Positions 61,906 through 64,000 of a stretch of DNA of 64,000 bases are shown one piece after another. The number at the start of each line of letters is the position of its first letter. Position 1 is the stretch's first letter. Below the pieces are notes generated by a model. It saw nothing but the letters and a program-made list of their open reading frames with translations. It did not search any database and had not been told where the DNA came from. Position numbers and translations under genes: made by a program. The DNA is from Acholoe squamosa (Eukaryota; Annelida; Polychaeta; Phyllodocida; Polynoidae): assembly GCA_949317995.1 (NCBI GenBank), contig OX439039.1, positions 17,165,282 to 17,229,281 on the forward strand, written 5' to 3'.

Positions 61906-62964
61906 TCAATTCTTTTTCTTCCGGCGCACAACCTTAGTCGGTTGGGCCGGAACTTCAGGACTGGAATCCGACTCGCGTCGGCTCCTGTCCACTGTCCGAG
62001 GGCTCCTCCTTCCGCTGACCGGGGAGTCAGAGTCGGAAGAGATCTCAGCTTTTTGTTGGGCCTGCTGCTTGCGATGGGCCCGGCGAGCCGCGGTGAGCTC
62101 CTTCTGCTGCTTGGCAAGCTCGGCTCGCTTTGCCTCTACAGCAGCCTGCTGGCGCGAGATGTCCTCTTCCGAGATCTCGCCAGGTGCCTCCGGGATGTCG
62201 GCAGCTGGGTCGGTCTCGGTTGTGGACCTCTCGACGGCGATGCGGACATCCTCAGCCTCCAGATCGCTCTCAGTGAGAGGACCCTTGGGCGCAGGTTTAC
62301 GGGTCAATCGCTTGACCCGGTCGGATTCCACCGACGACAAGGTAACTGTGGAGTCTGTATCCATGTCGGATTCGGACTCCCTTAACTCCGCGGCCTTCTG
62401 GATGATGCCCGCAGAGATCAAGACGGCTCGAGCTAAATTCTCGTTAGTCGCCATATTCTCCGCCAACCTCAGATAGTTGCGGAGCCAAGAAACTGGCATG
62501 TTGTCAGCCAGCTCGTCACTGCATGAGTCCATTACCAGAGTCTTGAGATCATCTGGTATGGGCTCGGGCACGCTCTCTTCCACCGCCATGGGCCCGCATC
62601 CGAACATGGAGGCGTGCATAGGGATGTACGTACCCCAGGAGGTGTACACGATACCTTCCTGGCGATCAACGTGTGCTAGACGTCTGATCTGAGTCCTGAA
62701 TCCCGGAGGATACATTGGAATGTCCAGGACATCCACTTTGCTACACGAAGCGGCTGTTGTAGACGGGCGCTCCGGGCGTGGCGGTGGTGGAGGTGGCATT
62801 CTCTCCCGGTCAGTTGCCTCGGCCATAGCCGAGAGCGTCCGGGCGGCCTCCTCTGTCGAAGAATCCATAGATTCCTCGACCCGAGACGAGACCTTCGGGT
62901 CCTCGTCTTGTTCCAACGGGATGTTGGCAGTTTGACGCGCAGCGTCAATCGTTCCCTGTGCCAT
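61906..62964 (-). CDS. Retroelement 3' ORF, part 1, ending at in-frame TGA
   Basis: 352 codons from an ATG in strong context (GTGCCATGG, 62964) to TGA at 61908-61906. The frame is open further upstream only from a TTG. Sequence: acidic Ser/Glu-rich N-terminus, a poly-Pro run (MPPPPPPRPERP), a compact central part (residues about 80-190) with MYPPGFRTQIRRL and SWGTYIPMH, then a highly charged Glu/Lys/Gln-rich helix and a basic end (VVRRKKKN). The next codon after the TGA stays open for 816 codons, so both parts were one protein or are linked by readthrough. The context AATTGAGCG would be AATTCGAGCG before a CpG-to-TpG change, which favours a recent nonsense mutation (Arg to stop). Function unknown. 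Confidence 0.75.
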   Translation of the reverse strand: MAQGTIDAARQTANIPLEQDEDPKVSSRVEESMDSSTEEAARTLSAMAEATDRERMPPPPPPRPERPSTTAASCSKVDVLDIPMYPPGFRTQIRRLAHVDRQEGIVYTSWGTYIPMHASMFGCGPMAVEESVPEPIPDDLKTLVMDSCSDELADNMPVSWLRNYLRLAENMATNENLARAVLISAGIIQKAAELRESESDMDTDSTVTLSSVESDRVKRLTRKPAPKGPLTESDLEAEDVRIAVERSTTETDPAADIPEAPGEISEEDISRQQAAVEAKRAELAKQQKELTAARRAHRKQQAQQKAEISSDSDSPVSGRRSPRTVDRSRRESDSSPEVPAQPTKVVRRKKKN

Positions 62965-63104
62965 GGCACCGGGTCCGACTTCCAAAATAAATTGGCAAGT
63001 TTTGTTGGACTCCTCCCGAAGGATTCGTCCAACAGAGAAGGTTTAGCTAGGCTAACACGACAGCTACAGGCTGTACAACCGCCGATAAATAACTAGAGCA
63101 AAAA

Positions 63105-63177
63105 CGGGTGGCGTCTAACCACCACGAGTCCGCTCTAGTTATAACCAGTATGACGTCAGACCTCTCGTCTCGCGAGA
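63105..63177 (-). promoter_or_regulatory. Promoter-like block: TATA, CRE and TCTCGCGAGA
   Basis: Reading towards the ORF on the minus strand: TCTCGCGAGA (63177-63168), TGACGTCA (63158-63151), then GGTTATAACTAG with a TATAA core (about 63145-63136). A start site would fall near 63110, about 150 bases before the ATG at 62964. TGACGTCA is the full CREB/ATF palindrome; TCTCGCGAGA is a known strong CpG-promoter motif. This suggests an internal promoter for the 3' ORF. Confidence 0.5.
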
Positions 63178-63475
63178 TCCCGCCATGGCTATCCGGTGAC
63201 CTAGTTCCGCGCTTTCCCGCCACACCAGCAGCGCCACCTAGGGAACTAGATCCGAACCAACATTCGACTCGACATGTGAGACGCGGCCTACTACCCGAGT
63301 GCTATCGTCTGGAGCTTGGCGGTGTATACAACGCTTCAAAGCGAATGTACCGGTTAATCCGACCGCCACTCACGGGATACAGCCACCCGGGGAGGGCGCG
63401 TTCGACATCTCTAGCCGTGGAACGTATGTTGCCTGCCTATGGCGGACAACACGCAGCAGCTCGTTGTGTACTGAG

Positions 63476-64000
63476 TTAGGTTACAGCAGACCTCAACCGG
63501 GGACTGCGTCTAACGCCTTCGGTTAGCATTTTATTTTTCCCGGCTTTACGTACGGCCTTTTCTGGATCTCGCTTAGTCAAAGCGGGACCCTTCCCATACG
63601 TAATGCCTTCACTCAGCGAGACTTTCTTCCATTTCTTACGATTAGGTCGTTTCCTGGCCTTCGTCTTCTTTTTTACCATAACCTCGTCTCCCGGCGTCTT
63701 TCTCGGCCGGCCTCTAGGGCGCTTCGTCGGTACTACCACGCTCGGTCCACTAGGGACAGATACAGGTGGTTTGTAGCCGAACTCCCTCTCCGCCTCTTCG
63801 CGCCCCTTCCAGGGCCGAAGTTTTCCGACATTTGTCTTCCATTTTCTACCCGTCAGGCAGTCCTCTATCATCACCGTGGACTCGGAGATGACACGAACGA
63901 TTTTAAACGGACCTTCCCAAGGCGTTACGAGCTTCAGCTTATCCAGCGGCTCGTAGTACCTTAGTACTTTGTCCCCAACATTAAAACGAATTCGTTTAGC
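63476..64000 (-). CDS. Ty3-like integrase C-terminus with AT-hook (partial)
   Basis: Open on the minus strand from the window edge to a stop at 63478-63476 (174 codons seen). The start lies outside. The first part has the GPY/F-like module of Ty3-type integrases: RFNVGDKVLRYY, then TPWEGPFKIV (about 63930-63895) and WKTNVGKLRPW, the fold that follows the catalytic core. After a Pro/Ser linker comes an AT-hook core, KRPRGRPRK (63695-63724), then a long Lys/Arg-rich tail ending RRSPRLRS. Chromoviruses carry a chromodomain at this place; here a minor-groove binding motif takes it. Integrase inserts the cDNA; the tail would influence target choice (inference). A gag-pol polyprotein is expected upstream. 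Confidence 0.85.
   Translation of the reverse strand, partial: AKRIRFNVGDKVLRYYEPLDKLKLVTPWEGPFKIVRVISESTVMIEDCLTGRKWKTNVGKLRPWKGREEAEREFGYKPPVSVPSGPSVVVPTKRPRGRPRKTPGDEVMVKKKTKARKRPNRKKWKKVSLSEGITYGKGPALTKRDPEKAVRKAGKNKMLTEGVRRSPRLRSAVT

Larger units (their letters stand above)
58332..64000 (-). mobile_element. Ty3-like LTR retrotransposon, 3' part (runs off right edge)
   Basis: Minus-strand order: integrase C-terminus (partial, at the edge), 0.5-kb spacer with promoter motifs, long 3' reading frame split by one TGA, AT-rich 3' region (58.7-59.4 kb), polypurine tract and LTR. The coding part is richer in GC and CpG than its surroundings. Reverse transcriptase, RNase H, protease, any upstream gag and the 5' LTR should lie beyond 64000. 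Assignment to Ty3-like elements rests on the integrase tail only. Confidence 0.7.

Noticed and set aside
60176..62476. Long open frames on the plus strand (about 300 codons each at 60176-61111, 61486-62385 and 61574-62476)
   Set aside because: They lie antisense to the retroelement ORF in GC-rich DNA, overlap each other in different frames and encode low-complexity Gly/Arg/Ser sequence. The minus-strand frame is longer and has domain-like features.
62990..63475. Possible LTR between integrase and the 3' ORF, which would make these two adjacent elements
   Set aside because: I find no polypurine tract after the integrase stop, no match to the LTR at 58390-58695, and no convincing TG...CA pair with a primer site. 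It remains the main alternative and needs the sequence beyond 64000.

Overview
The window is eukaryotic, most likely from an invertebrate animal. It has spliced coding segments with GT/AG junctions, a PIF/Harbinger DNA transposon, several MITE-like inverted-repeat elements, tRNA-derived SINE heads, many microsatellites, and a Ty3-like LTR retrotransposon. I cannot name the species. No confident host protein-coding gene is present; the only non-transposon coding remnant is a multi-exon pseudogene at about 33.9-35.3 kb. All intact coding sequence belongs to mobile elements.

Layout. 1-6.95 kb: intergenic DNA with a 90-nt hairpin, a G-rich tract, a purine minisatellite, a 30-bp tandem repeat and a fold-back element. 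6.96-25.85 kb: a head-to-tail tandem duplication of an approximately 6-kb unit. The first copy (6956-20095) carries a 7041-bp PIF/Harbinger transposon at 8636-15676, flanked by TTA target duplications. The second copy (20096-25853) keeps the uninterrupted site with a single TTA at 21770-21772. 25.59-33.13 kb and 35.62-42.44 kb: an older, more diverged direct duplication (A and B), whose left end includes the last 260 bp of the tandem unit. Each copy has private insertions that the other lacks. 33.1-35.6 kb: spacer with the pseudogene. 42.4-58.3 kb: intergenic DNA with MITEs, pyrimidine/purine tracts, a 12-bp minisatellite and an 84-nt hairpin. 58.3-64.0 kb: the 3' part of a Ty3-like element on the minus strand, running off the right edge.

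How the genes work together. The Harbinger element has the two convergent genes typical of its superfamily: a four-exon DDE transposase (423 codons, exon phases all consistent, open throughout) and an AT-hook/MADF/BESS DNA-binding protein that has lost frame at least twice. Their polyadenylation signals lie back to back within 15 bp. The ends carry subterminal repeats that could be protein-binding sites.

The retroelement shows the end of an integrase with a GPY/F-like module followed by a canonical AT-hook. A 0.5-kb gap follows with a TATA box, a CRE and a TCTCGCGAGA motif. Downstream of the integrase, where an env-like ORF would sit, is a long reading frame (352 codons, one in-frame TGA, then 816 codons) with paired C2H2-like fingers, an RG-rich box and a coiled coil. 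It is followed by an AT-rich 3' region, a polypurine tract and a TG...CA LTR. This architecture, and the filled/empty site pair at the Harbinger, are the most interesting parts. The duplications could be real or could be unmerged haplotypes in the assembly; the sequence alone cannot decide.
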